The notes under the pieces were generated by a model. The model made no database searches and had not been told where the DNA came from. It saw only the letters and a program-made list of their open reading frames with translations. Source: Bradyrhizobium oligotrophicum S58 (GTDB taxonomy: Bacteria > Pseudomonadota > Alphaproteobacteria > Rhizobiales > Xanthobacteraceae). Taken from it: 64,000 nucleotides of DNA. Both the position numbers and the translations under genes were made by a program. This document shows, one piece after another, positions 18,894 to 28,285 of this stretch; position 1 is the first letter of the stretch; every line of letters begins with the position of its first letter. The stretch covers positions 2,790,001 through 2,854,000 of the forward strand of contig NC_020453.1 in the NCBI RefSeq assembly GCF_000344805.1. The letters run 5' to 3'.

Positions 18894-20047
18894 GAGTCAG
18901 CGCTCGATGTCGAGGTGAGGCGATCATACAGCGCCACTATCGAGCGACCGATGATCCTGGCCGAGAGCTTATCCTCGACCAGCTGCCGAGCGGCCTGTCC
19001 GTAGCGGGCGCGCAGCTCGGGCGATGTCGCAAGCTGGGCCATCGCCTGGGCGAGTGCAGTTGGGTCCTCGACTGGCACCGACAGCCCGGTCTGGCCATGG
19101 ATCGCGATCTCGCGGCAGCCGGGAGCGTCGGTGGATATCAGCGGCCGGCCGCAGGCGGCGGCTTCGAGCAGGCTGACCGGAAGCCCTTCGCGATGCGACG
19201 GCAGCACGGCGATGTGGCAGCGTCGCCAGAGCTCGGTGATGTCCTTGATCTGGCCGAGCAGGGTGATGCCGGGCTCGTTCCGCCAGGCTTCGACTTCCAG
19301 GGCCGAGACCGACGCCGGGTTGGCCGGATCGGGGGAGCCGGCGATCAGCAGCTGATCGTCGCGGCCCCGCTGGCGCAGCAGGCGGTGCGCCGCCACCAGC
19401 GCCCGGACGCCCTTGTCGGTCAGCAGCCGTCCCGCGAAACCGAAGGTGATCGGTCCGTTCGGTTCGGGCAGCGGCTGGAAGCGGTCGGTGTCGACGCCGG
19501 AACCGGGAATCAACGTGATCTTGTCGGCCCGGACGCCCATCGCCTGCAGCGCGTCGCGATCGTCCGGGTTCTGCACCAGCACGCAGCTCGGCGCCCGGTT
19601 CATCAACCGCGGCAGCAGCCACAGCAGGCCCTGCTTGAGCAGCCGCGAGCGCCAGCTCGCCGAGGTGAAGACATAGCCGAGGCCGGTCATGGCATTGACG
19701 ACCGGCGTCGCGCGCCCGAGCGCCGCAAGCGACCCCAGCACGCTGGACTGCAGCCCGGAATGATGCACGACGTCCGGGTTGATCGCAGCCTCGACGGCGC
19801 GGATGGCGCGGATCGTCGGCAGCGCTGAAGACGGCGACAGGCCGCCGCGGCGGAACGGGATCGGGTGCAGGACGAACCGCTCGGCCGCGATCGCGGCCGC
19901 GCCCGCGTTGACGTTGGTCGCGACATGCACCTCGTAGCCGGCATCCCGCGCCGCCCGCGCCATCGGCAGGCGATGCATCAGGAAGGCGAAATCCTCGTTG
20001 GCGACGTAGAGCAGGCGGCGCGGCGAAGCGGAGCGGGGCAGGGACAT
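18890..20047 (-). CDS. Glycosyltransferase, GT4 family
   Basis: A 385-residue GT-B enzyme starting MSLPRSASPRRLLYVAN. The acceptor half has VVHHSGLQSSVLGSLAA and the donor half GFAGRLLTDKGVRAL, LIAGSPDP and PSHREGLPVSLLEAAACGRP (the E-x7-E element). It resembles O-antigen GT4 enzymes that add the second residue to a HexNAc-PP-undecaprenol. It is translated just before the initiating transferase gene with an ATGA overlap, so the two probably act in sequence at the cytoplasmic face. Donor and acceptor are not readable. An upstream in-frame ATG at 20089 is less likely. Confidence 0.88.
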   Translation of the reverse strand: MSLPRSASPRRLLYVANEDFAFLMHRLPMARAARDAGYEVHVATNVNAGAAAIAAERFVLHPIPFRRGGLSPSSALPTIRAIRAVEAAINPDVVHHSGLQSSVLGSLAALGRATPVVNAMTGLGYVFTSASWRSRLLKQGLLWLLPRLMNRAPSCVLVQNPDDRDALQAMGVRADKITLIPGSGVDTDRFQPLPEPNGPITFGFAGRLLTDKGVRALVAAHRLLRQRGRDDQLLIAGSPDPANPASVSALEVEAWRNEPGITLLGQIKDITELWRRCHIAVLPSHREGLPVSLLEAAACGRPLISTDAPGCREIAIHGQTGLSVPVEDPTALAQAMAQLATSPELRARYGQAARQLVEDKLSARIIGRSIVALYDRLTSTSSADS

Positions 20048-20123
20048 CAAACTCACGGTCTCAGGCGGTGTCGGCGCCGTATAGGCCAAGAGGGGCCTGC
20101 GCGCGAGCCGTTATCTGCCGCGA

Positions 20124-20145
20124 GACGGGCGGAAAACCGCCCGTC
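20124..20145. other. Perfect stem-loop between metalloprotease and GT4 genes
   Basis: GACGGGCGG and CCGCCCGTC around AAAA, about 50 bases downstream of the metalloprotease stop on the minus strand. There is no T-run, so it could be a factor-dependent terminator, an mRNA-stabilising hairpin or a REP-like element. Confidence 0.5.
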
Positions 20146-20197
20146 GGCGCCCGTGGCGATGACCAGCCGGCGCAGGCGGTTCGCGACCCGGCCGGCC

Positions 20198-23071
20198 TCA
20201 GACCAGGTGGAAGCTCGACAGGTGGGACAGCAGCTCGGCGGCCGACACATGCTGGATGGTGATGGTGTCCAGCGCCGCATCGGTGATGACGGCGTTGCCC
20301 GCCGCGTCGTCATGGATCGCGGCCTGCAGCGCGGACTGGTCCGCGAAGATGCTCTGGCTGAACACGATCTTGTCGGTGCCGGGATTGAAGTCCGAGACCG
20401 TCACCTGACCGAAATGCTCGGCGAACACGAAGGCGTCGTGCCCCTGCAGCGACACCGATGCCGTGCCGGCTGCCGGCGTCGCCGGGCCGGAGATCATCGT
20501 GCCGCCTTGGCCGTCAGCGGCGAAGTGGAAGTTGTCCGGCGACAGGGTTCCCAGGAATTGCACCGACGTGCCGTTGGTGCCGTCGCTGACCGATAGCACG
20601 CCGTTCACGCCGCTCGATATGACGTGCAGCGACGCGTAGGCGATGCCCTTGAGGTCGACCTGATCGGCCGCGCTGCCGAACCCGATCAGATAACCACTGA
20701 AATCTGCCGACGCCGTCAGGTTCTGACCGCCGGCAGGCGTTGTCGATTGTGGGGCTGCCAGCAGCGGGCTGCTGGAGGAGGGGACGCCGATCGTGCCGTC
20801 GCCGTTGAAGTCCTGATGGAACAGCGTTTCGAGGTTCTCAGCCGTCGTACTCGTCCCTGATACCCACCCGCTGAGGTTTGTCTTGTAGTTGCCGTCGCTA
20901 TCCGCGGTCGTGAAGGTGAACTGACCGGTGGTCGGATCTTTCCAGGCAATGTCGTAGTCGGATCCGACCTGAATAGCGCCGATCGGAATTGTGTTGCCGA
21001 GCTGGCCGACGACCACCGGCGCGCCGCCGATCTTGATCATCGGGCCGGACCCACCGGTGTAGAGACCATAGTTGTTGCCGATCTGGACCAAGCTGGTCGA
21101 TCCATCGGTCTGAATGACGATTGGTGCGGATATGCCGATCACACCGTCGCTATTGAAGTCCTGGTGAAAGGTCGTTTCGAATGTTTTGGCCGTCGCGCTC
21201 GTTCCCGACACCCATCCGCTGAGGTTGGATGTGTAGTTGCCGTTGCCGTCGGCAGCAGTGAAGGTGAACTCGCCGGTCGTCGCATCCTTCCAGGCAATAT
21301 CGTAACCGGACCCGACCTGGATGGCGCCGATCGGGGTCGTGTTGCCGAGCTGGCCGACGACCACCGGCGCGCCGCCGATCTTGATCGTCGGGCCAGAGCC
21401 GGCAGTGTAGAGTCCGTAGTTGTTGCCGACCTGGACCAGGCTGGTCGATCCGTCGACCTGGATGACCGTAGCGACCGGCCCGATCGTGCCGTCGCCGCTG
21501 AAATCCTGACCGAAGACGATTTCTTCGGACATCGCCGTCGCGCTACTCCCGGACACCCATCCGCTGAGATTGGACGTGTAGTTGCCGTTGCCGTCGGCAG
21601 CAGTGAAGGTGAACTGGCCGGTGGTCGAATCCTTCCAGACGATGTCGTAGCCGGACGAGGTGTGAATCGCGCCGATCGGGGCGGCATTTCCCAACTGGCC
21701 AACAACGACGGCGGCACCGCCAATCTTGATCGATGGACCCGAGCCGTTGACGTACATGAAATATTGGTCGGCGATCTGGAGCAGACTCGTGTCGCCGTTG
21801 GCGTGGACAAGCGACGCAGTGACTCCGACGGACCCGTCGTGATTGAAATCCTGCCCGAAGGTTGTTTCCTGGAGTTCAGAAGTCAAACTATTTCCCGAGA
21901 CGATGCCGGAAATGTTCGACGTGTAGTTCCCGTTATTGTCGGCGGTCGTGAAGGTGAACTGATTCGTACCTGCAACCTGCCAAGCGATGTTGTATCCGGA
22001 GCCCGTCTTGATGGCGCCTACCGGCGCGACGCTGCCGAATTCACCGACCGTGACGGGCGTGCCCCCGTACTTCATTTCAGGGCCGGTTCCGGTCGTCCCG
22101 CTGATGAGATAATAGCGGTTTCCCACCAACGTCAGGCTGGTGTCGCCGTTCGTCTGGATCACCGTGCCGGATGAGCCGGTCAGGTGAAACCCGAGTGCAT
22201 CGAGCTGCTTGAGATCCACCGCCGTCAGCGTCTGCAGCGTGCTGTAGGTGTAGAACTCGTTGAACGGATCGTTGCCGCCCTGCACGCCGCTGTTCAGGAA
22301 ATCGCTCGGGTCGGACGACTGGCCGTAATCGGCGAGCTTGGTATAGCCGCCGTCGAGGGAGAAATACGCGGTCGACGCCGTGGCGCCACCGGTCATCAGG
22401 CGCGCGCCTGGGCTCGAAAAACGATAGAAGTCGAAAATGTCCGGCTGCGGACCGTAGGGGACGCGGCCGAACGCATGCGTGAGCTCGTGCAGGGCCACGC
22501 CGACCAGCAGGCTCGAATTGATGTCGGTGGCGAACGTCGCGCTGCCGTCGTCGGTGGTGGCGTCGTTGGCGCCGAGCCCGCCCCACAGCTTCAGCTGCGA
22601 ATTCCACACCGCGACGTAGGATTGTCCCTGGATGGTGGATCCCGCGGGCAAGGCGTTGAAGGTGGTGTCGCCTGGGCTGGCATAGTTGATCAGGTTGGAC
22701 CTGACGGTCGAATAGCCCATCCATTGACCGCCATCAGGACCGGCCGCCGCGCCGCCGCCGACGCCGCTGTAGTCGATCTTGATGTTGACGGTGATGCGAT
22801 CCGAGATCATCGAGGTGAGGATCGCCGCGGCCTGCTGAATGCCGGCCCGGAAGCTTGCGGGCGCATTCATCGCCGCCGTGTCGAACAGCAGATTGATGGT
22901 CAGCCCGCCGGCGCTCACCGCAGTGATCGCGCCAACTCCGCCAAAATCGCCCTGCGCCATCTGGGCTTCGACCGCCTCTTCGGGCAGTTCGACCGGGTTC
23001 GACGGCGGAGCGACGCCCGCCTCATACACGGTCGAGATCGTGGACGATTGTGAGTTGGACACCCCGGGCAT
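20198..23071 (-). CDS. Large secreted metalloprotease-like protein with four internal repeats
   Basis: A 957-residue acidic, Gly/Ser/Thr-rich, almost Cys-free protein without a Sec signal, as expected for type I secretion. The N-terminal 280 residues form a metalloprotease-like domain with H195-E-L-T-H199 followed by AFGR; the M10-type third His is not in the usual place. Four repeats of about 116 residues follow (near 304, 420, 536 and 653), each ending in a calcium-loop-like QDFN-x-DG-x-[IV]-G. The last 200 residues (GSAADQVDLKGIAY, then GHDAFVFAEHFGQVTV and FNPGTDKI) resemble C-terminal RTX/T1SS regions, without nonapeptides. No T1SS genes lie nearby. The target is unknown. Confidence 0.75.
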   Translation of the reverse strand: MPGVSNSQSSTISTVYEAGVAPPSNPVELPEEAVEAQMAQGDFGGVGAITAVSAGGLTINLLFDTAAMNAPASFRAGIQQAAAILTSMISDRITVNIKIDYSGVGGGAAAGPDGGQWMGYSTVRSNLINYASPGDTTFNALPAGSTIQGQSYVAVWNSQLKLWGGLGANDATTDDGSATFATDINSSLLVGVALHELTHAFGRVPYGPQPDIFDFYRFSSPGARLMTGGATASTAYFSLDGGYTKLADYGQSSDPSDFLNSGVQGGNDPFNEFYTYSTLQTLTAVDLKQLDALGFHLTGSSGTVIQTNGDTSLTLVGNRYYLISGTTGTGPEMKYGGTPVTVGEFGSVAPVGAIKTGSGYNIAWQVAGTNQFTFTTADNNGNYTSNISGIVSGNSLTSELQETTFGQDFNHDGSVGVTASLVHANGDTSLLQIADQYFMYVNGSGPSIKIGGAAVVVGQLGNAAPIGAIHTSSGYDIVWKDSTTGQFTFTAADGNGNYTSNLSGWVSGSSATAMSEEIVFGQDFSGDGTIGPVATVIQVDGSTSLVQVGNNYGLYTAGSGPTIKIGGAPVVVGQLGNTTPIGAIQVGSGYDIAWKDATTGEFTFTAADGNGNYTSNLSGWVSGTSATAKTFETTFHQDFNSDGVIGISAPIVIQTDGSTSLVQIGNNYGLYTGGSGPMIKIGGAPVVVGQLGNTIPIGAIQVGSDYDIAWKDPTTGQFTFTTADSDGNYKTNLSGWVSGTSTTAENLETLFHQDFNGDGTIGVPSSSSPLLAAPQSTTPAGGQNLTASADFSGYLIGFGSAADQVDLKGIAYASLHVISSGVNGVLSVSDGTNGTSVQFLGTLSPDNFHFAADGQGGTMISGPATPAAGTASVSLQGHDAFVFAEHFGQVTVSDFNPGTDKIVFSQSIFADQSALQAAIHDDAAGNAVITDAALDTITIQHVSAAELLSHLSSFHLV

Positions 23072-23264
23072 TGCCTCAGTCCCAGCTATTCACATGAACG
23101 GCGCATGGCTCGATCGTGTCGACCCGCTGCCGAGCCGATTCGCGACCATCCCAACTTACAGGGCAACGATCTTGCTTGGGGGTTAATGGGTGCTTCGAGG
23201 CACCGGAAAACGACCGGCGATGGCTGCTGCGGGCGTTCATCGAACCCAGGTTTGGCCGGGGCGT

Positions 23265-25394
23265 TCAGCCCAGCAGCTCGGGCAACCGCTCCAGGAATGC
23301 CGGCACTGGTAACGCGGCACCGAAATTGTAGGGGTTGTCAGCCAGCGCGGCGTGGTACCGATCGAGCAGCGGTCCGCCGTCGCGGAGCGGCCGAACACGT
23401 TCATCGAGGCAGTCGAGCTTGTAGCGCACTCCCTCGGTGATGTCCTGCGCGGTATTGGGGTGGATATCGAGCCCGTGGCGCGACAGCACTGCTGTGTCGA
23501 TCAGGAGCGCCTGCAGCGGCTGGCGATAGGTCTCACGCAGCGACAGATAGCGCCGTGCGCGACGGTCATAGACCGGGCGCAGGGTGAAGTCGGTGCGCTC
23601 GTGCCAGAACTGGCAATCATTCGAGATGCAGTTGACCAGCAGCATCGGTGTTCCCAGCGCCTGCACCGCGGTGGTCAGGCCTGACGTCGTTCCGACGAAC
23701 AGGCGGGCGGCGGCGCAGAGATACAGATCCATCTCCGCCGATTTGATGTCGCTGTGGGCGTAATCGAACACGCCCGTCATGCCACGCAGTGGCGTCATGC
23801 TGCGGTCGCCGAGGCGAATGACGGCACCGCCGCGCGCGACGATGTGCGAAATGGCCTCGAGATAGTCGCCGACATTGGCGGAGCGATGCTGACGCGTGGT
23901 GCCCGGGCCGTCACCATGATAGCCGCCCTCACGAATGTGCATGGCGACGAACCAATCAGCCGTGACCCCTGCGGCGCGCAACTTGGCAGTGCCGGATTCC
24001 ATCAGCTCCGAGGGAACGTTCACGAGCGGCCCGCGCTGCTGCGCGGCCCAGGCCACCTGCGCGCGCGATGCCGCGTGAGCCCACGGCTCGGCCATACCGT
24101 CCTTGCCGCGGACGGCGATGAACTGGTCCCCGACCAGCCGCTGATACGGCAGGAGATCGTCGACCAGAACGGGATCCTCGATGATCGTGACGTGCGTTGC
24201 GAACAGCCTGAGAAAGGGCTGGTTGACCACCTTGCTTGGTGGCGCGAGCAGGACGTAGTTGGCGCGCGGCAGCATGCCGAGCGCTGCCATGCGCAAATGA
24301 CAGTCGATGAAGCCGATGTGGCCGATCAGCGTTACCCATTCATAGCCGAGCAGCCGAACCGGAAGACCGGGTACGAAGATGCCGCTCGTGGCGGCGATGC
24401 GCTGGACCAGCGCCTCGGGAATCGACCATGTCCGCGCCAGCGCGTCCTGCTGATCGAGCGCCGCCTGGTAGCTGCGAAACGTGTCGTCGTAGCGGCCCTG
24501 ATGATAGAAGTTCTCACCGAGCTGGATCAGATTGTCGTAGATCAGCAGCTCGCCGGCATTCGTGAGCTCCCAGGAGCTTGGCGTATATGTCGATGGATCG
24601 TAACCCCCGGCATAGTTCTGGTGCGCCATCACCGAACGCGGGTCGCGTTCGACGGACGCCTTGAAGCATTCCGCTGCCTGCCGATGATCCTTCGCCAACG
24701 CGTGCACGGCGCCGAGCTTGCGCAGCGCGTTGCTGTCGCCCGACGCTGCGGCGGCTTGCAGAAAATGGGCGGCGACGGCGAGATTGCCGCGATACATGTG
24801 AGCGACGCCGACCGCGAAATTGATTGCAAAGCTGTCGATGGCCTCGGGGCGCGGCACGTCGCGCACGATCCGGTCATAGGCACTGCACAGCGCCAGCGTG
24901 GTGAAATAGGCCTGCGCGCCCATGCCAGCCCGGGACCTGACATTGCCGCGGAAAATCAGGTTCAAGATCCGCACCGCACGCAGCGCACTCGGCTTGCGGC
25001 TGGCGGCGAGATGGACCTGCGCGGCGGCGGCAAGCGTGGTCGAGATGAGCCGTGCCAGCAGCCGGCCGGCAACAGCCCCCGTTGCGAGTTGCCGGTCCAT
25101 CAGCCGAAGCAGGGCTGCCCCCGCAGAGCCAGCGATGAGCCTGCTGTCGAGGAGATTGGCGGCGCGGGTGGTCACCGGCAGCAATTGGCGGCGCCGGGCG
25201 CTCAGGAAGGCATAAAGCCGAAATGCGGATCTGGTCAGCCAAGCCTTGATCAGCCAGGCTTTGGCGCCCGAGCCGCGCTGCGATGTCTGGGGTGTGGGCC
25301 GTGGCTGTATTGGCCTCGGACCCGCCGGCGACGTTTCCGCCGGGCGCTCGCTCAACCGGTGTCGGAGGGAGGCGAAGGGAGCACGCTGGGTCAT
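23265..25394 (-). CDS. TIGR04372-type putative glycosyltransferase, paralogue 1
   Basis: A 709-residue protein. Start ATG at 25394 overlaps the upstream GT2 stop by four bases. The N-terminal half has a hydrophobic/basic region and TPR-like helices (around LAVAAHFLQAAAASGD and AECFKASVERDP). The C-terminal 350 residues are the conserved domain: LIGHIGFIDCHLRM, then VAMHIREGGYHGD, GGAVIRLGD and RLFVGTTSGLTTA. I recognise this as the family named TIGR04372, annotated only as putative glycosyltransferase. Similar domains occur at 32905-34953 and 35102-37240. It ends the O-antigen operon after Wzm, Wzt and GT2, so a role in building or capping the polymer is inferred. Confidence 0.75.
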   Translation of the reverse strand: MTQRAPFASLRHRLSERPAETSPAGPRPIQPRPTPQTSQRGSGAKAWLIKAWLTRSAFRLYAFLSARRRQLLPVTTRAANLLDSRLIAGSAGAALLRLMDRQLATGAVAGRLLARLISTTLAAAAQVHLAASRKPSALRAVRILNLIFRGNVRSRAGMGAQAYFTTLALCSAYDRIVRDVPRPEAIDSFAINFAVGVAHMYRGNLAVAAHFLQAAAASGDSNALRKLGAVHALAKDHRQAAECFKASVERDPRSVMAHQNYAGGYDPSTYTPSSWELTNAGELLIYDNLIQLGENFYHQGRYDDTFRSYQAALDQQDALARTWSIPEALVQRIAATSGIFVPGLPVRLLGYEWVTLIGHIGFIDCHLRMAALGMLPRANYVLLAPPSKVVNQPFLRLFATHVTIIEDPVLVDDLLPYQRLVGDQFIAVRGKDGMAEPWAHAASRAQVAWAAQQRGPLVNVPSELMESGTAKLRAAGVTADWFVAMHIREGGYHGDGPGTTRQHRSANVGDYLEAISHIVARGGAVIRLGDRSMTPLRGMTGVFDYAHSDIKSAEMDLYLCAAARLFVGTTSGLTTAVQALGTPMLLVNCISNDCQFWHERTDFTLRPVYDRRARRYLSLRETYRQPLQALLIDTAVLSRHGLDIHPNTAQDITEGVRYKLDCLDERVRPLRDGGPLLDRYHAALADNPYNFGAALPVPAFLERLPELLG

Positions 25395-26458
25395 GGCGCG
25401 CGGTAGGCGGAGCTGGCGGATACGATCGTTCGCCGGACGCCGGTCTGGGCCAGCAGGCGCGTCAGCGACATGGGCCGTGTCCGCAGGGTAGTCCACGCCA
25501 GCGCCGCGACGCGGCCGACGGTGCCAAGGCTCAACAGAAGCCGAAGCAGGCTTCGGTCGAAGGCGTTGCCGCCGAGCAGGGCAGCGGCGCGCGCCGCCTT
25601 GGCCGAGGGCTCGCTCGCGCCGTCCAGCACCATTCGCACCGCGCCGAAGCGATTGCGGCGTGCGAAGAGAGCGTCGTATCCCCTCGGAAACAACTCGCTT
25701 CCCGCGATCAGGGCGCCGATGTCGGCCAGCTTGGTGTTCAGCGATATCGGATCGGTCGCCGTGGCCGTCGAGTAGTTCTGGCCGTGGATGCGCCAGTAGC
25801 CCAGGGCGTCGGCAATGAAATAGCAGCCAAATGTCAGCGCCAGTTGCCGCGCGAGAAAAGCGTCCGAGAACGAGCCGAGCTTCACGTCGAAACCGTCGAG
25901 CGCCCGCAGCGCGCTGCAACGATAGAGTGACGTGGTGCCGGAAAAGTAGTTGTCGCCGAACCGCAGGATCCGGCGGACGTCGGCCGGCGTCAGCATCGCC
26001 GATGTCGAGGCAGGCAGCATCATCGGCCGCAACCTCCGCTGCCTGGAAGGGCCGTTCGGTCCGATGATCTCGCAGCAGGCGAATACGAGACCGGCCTCCG
26101 GGAAGCGCGCGGCTTGCGCCATGGCCTTTTCGAGATAGGTCGGATGCAGCGCGTCGTCAGCCCCGAGAAAGCCGATCCATTCGGTGTCCGCAGCAGCCAG
26201 GGCTTCGTTTTGTCCGCGGACGACACCCTGGTTGGTCTGGTGGCGGATCAGCTGCCAAGTCGGCCGATCCGCCAGGAAACGCGAGATGACCGCAATGCTG
26301 TCGTCAGTCGAGCAATCGTCGATGATGATCACACGATCGGGCGCCCGGGTCTGGCTGGCGATGCTTCCGAGTGATTCCGGCAGGTAGTGCGCGTGGTTGA
26401 AGTTCGGAACGACCAGCGTGACGGTCGGCGAACCCGGAGGGGCGATCATCGTGGTCAT
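25391..26458 (-). CDS. Glycosyltransferase, GT2 family
   Basis: A 355-residue GT-A enzyme. The N-terminus is typical (TVTLVVPNFNHAHYLPESL), followed by IIIDDCSTDDS and the metal-binding FLGADDALHP; the acceptor region includes SGTTSLYRCSALRALDGFD. It would add a sugar residue from an NDP-sugar at the cytoplasmic face. The C-terminal 100 residues are helical and basic, possibly membrane-associating. It lies 39 bases after wzt and overlaps the next gene by four bases, so it belongs to the O-antigen operon. The sugar donor is unknown. Confidence 0.87.
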   Translation of the reverse strand: MTTMIAPPGSPTVTLVVPNFNHAHYLPESLGSIASQTRAPDRVIIIDDCSTDDSIAVISRFLADRPTWQLIRHQTNQGVVRGQNEALAAADTEWIGFLGADDALHPTYLEKAMAQAARFPEAGLVFACCEIIGPNGPSRQRRLRPMMLPASTSAMLTPADVRRILRFGDNYFSGTTSLYRCSALRALDGFDVKLGSFSDAFLARQLALTFGCYFIADALGYWRIHGQNYSTATATDPISLNTKLADIGALIAGSELFPRGYDALFARRNRFGAVRMVLDGASEPSAKAARAAALLGGNAFDRSLLRLLLSLGTVGRVAALAWTTLRTRPMSLTRLLAQTGVRRTIVSASSAYRAP

Positions 26459-26497
26459 GTCTCAGTGAGCGCCATGCCGCATCATCGACCCCGCCAA

Positions 26498-27247
26498 TCA
26501 GACCGTCGGCAGCTCTTTCAGGACATCGTCGATGGCACCGAACGCGCGCACGCGTCCGCCGTCGAGATAGAGCCCGAGATTGCAGGTATCGCGCAACAGG
26601 CCATGATCATGGGAGGCCAGCACGACGATGCCCGAGCGCAACGTGATCTCCTGCAGCCGACCATGCGTTTTCTTGCGGAACTGGGCGTCACCGACCGCAA
26701 TCCACTCGTCCATCAAGATGATGTCGCCATGGATCGAGGCTGCGATCGAGAACACCAGTCGCAGCAGCATGCCCGAGGAATAGGTCCGGATCGGGAGCTC
26801 GAGATAGTCGCCGAGCTCTGCAAACTCGGCGATCTCCGGCACACGCTGCTCGATCTCCTCGGGGCTGAGGCCGAGAATGAGGCCGCGCGTCCGGATGTTC
26901 TCGTATCCCGACGCCTCTTCGTCCATGCCAAGTCCGATGTCGAACATGGGGACGTTGCGGCCGACCACGCGCAATGACCCCCGCGTGGGCTCGTAGATGC
27001 CGGCGAGGACCCGGATCAGCGTGGTCTTGCCGGCGCCGTTGTGGCCGACGAGGCCGAGCCGGTCGCCGCGGTTCAGCGTGAAGGTGATGTCGTCGAGCGC
27101 CTGTACGAACTGGAACGCGCCTTGGCTCTTGGAGACGCGGCCGCCGACGCGGGAGGCCGCCTTGATCGCCAGATGACGAAAGGAACGCGCGTTCGGCGGC
27201 GCGACGGGGAATTCGATGCCGATGTTCTTGGCTTCAATCAGGGGCAT
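26498..27247 (-). CDS. wzt: O-polysaccharide ABC exporter ATPase (Wzt-like, short form)
   Basis: A 249-residue ATPase. Walker A is GHNGAGKTTLIR at about residue 68; the signature YSSGMLLRL and Walker B GDIILMDEW are the unusual forms typical of polysaccharide exporters of the Wzt/KpsT/TagH group. ASHDHGLLRDTC holds the switch His. There is no C-terminal carbohydrate-binding domain, which long Wzt proteins use to recognise a capped O-chain. With the adjacent permease it would move an undecaprenyl-linked polysaccharide across the inner membrane. The gene follows wzm after 36 bases. Confidence 0.88.
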   Translation of the reverse strand: MPLIEAKNIGIEFPVAPPNARSFRHLAIKAASRVGGRVSKSQGAFQFVQALDDITFTLNRGDRLGLVGHNGAGKTTLIRVLAGIYEPTRGSLRVVGRNVPMFDIGLGMDEEASGYENIRTRGLILGLSPEEIEQRVPEIAEFAELGDYLELPIRTYSSGMLLRLVFSIAASIHGDIILMDEWIAVGDAQFRKKTHGRLQEITLRSGIVVLASHDHGLLRDTCNLGLYLDGGRVRAFGAIDDVLKELPTV

Positions 27248-27283
27248 GAGAGGCTGATCCAGAAGTAACGGGTGCCCTGACCA

Positions 27284-28126
27284 TCAGGCCCAGTACACGA
27301 CGCGCGAACGATAGCGCGTGTAGATATAGATCATGGCGGCCGTCAAGACGGCGACGAAGCCGATGGCACCCGCCCAGGTCGCAAGGTTGGGAACGTCGCC
27401 CATCAACGGGCCACGCGTCACCGCCAGCAGATAGGCAATCGGGTTGATCGCGACGATGAATTCGCCGCCGCGGATATGCGACGGCTCCCAGATGATCGGC
27501 GAGATGAAGAACAGCAGCTGCAGCACCGCGGCCATGACCGGCGGCACGTCGCGGTAGCGCACGCAGATCATCGAGACGACCACCGAGGCGCTGACGACGA
27601 AGACATAGACGATCATCAGGCCGATGATTCCGAACAGAGCGCCGAAGCCAATGGACCAGGGGTAGACCAGCCAGATGAACGGGATGATGGCGATGTTGTG
27701 CAGGAAGATGATCAGGTTGCGCTGAACCATCCGCATGATGTGGATCAGGATCGGCATGTCCACCGCTTTGATCATGCCGCCGGCATTGATCATCGTGTAG
27801 CAGGCTTCGCTCAAGGAGGAGGAGATGAAGCCCCAAATGGTCATGCTGACCATGAAGTGCGGCAGATAGGTCTTCATGTCGGCGCCGAGGAAACGGCCGG
27901 CGACCGAGCCCATGATCAGGGCCGTAATCGCGTTGGTTGCCGTGATCCACCACGGTCCGAGCAGCGTCCGGCGGTATTTCGACCGGATGTCGCCGGCCGC
28001 AAGCGCGCGCCAGGTGACGTGGCGCGTCACGAACGGGGCAATGTCCTCGCGGCAACGCGCCCAGGAGATGCGACGCCGATCCGCAACCACGATCCGCTCG
28101 ACCTCTCCGTCGGTCACGGTGGTCAT
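27284..28126 (-). CDS. wzm: O-polysaccharide ABC exporter permease (Wzm-like)
   Basis: A 280-residue ABC-2 permease with six predicted helices. The N-terminal amphipathic segment includes DIRSKYRRTLLGPWW, a hallmark of Wzm/KpsM/TagG permeases, and the C-terminal half includes FFISPIIWEP. The ATG at 28126 is chosen because GAGG lies eight bases upstream; an in-frame GTG at 28135 is less well placed. It forms the channel of the polysaccharide exporter with the ATPase gene that follows. Its presence, without Wzx/Wzy, indicates ABC-dependent O-antigen or capsule synthesis. Confidence 0.88.
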   Translation of the reverse strand: MTTVTDGEVERIVVADRRRISWARCREDIAPFVTRHVTWRALAAGDIRSKYRRTLLGPWWITATNAITALIMGSVAGRFLGADMKTYLPHFMVSMTIWGFISSSLSEACYTMINAGGMIKAVDMPILIHIMRMVQRNLIIFLHNIAIIPFIWLVYPWSIGFGALFGIIGLMIVYVFVVSASVVVSMICVRYRDVPPVMAAVLQLLFFISPIIWEPSHIRGGEFIVAINPIAYLLAVTRGPLMGDVPNLATWAGAIGFVAVLTAAMIYIYTRYRSRVVYWA

Positions 28127-28285
28127 TCTGCTCACCTCGCCTATGCCGTAAGTACTTGACGTAGCAGTTTAAATTCTTTCGTTCCGGGCGTCGGCCGGCC
28201 GATCACGGAGCTTGCTGGACCATGTTACGCGAGAGCTGTCAACCGGTCGGATACGGGAAAGCCATGCTGCCCAGACCAAGGCTGC

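Noticed and set aside
20198..23071. Classical M10 serralysin
   Set aside because: HELTH lacks the HExxHxxGxxH third His and GGxGxD nonapeptide repeats are absent.
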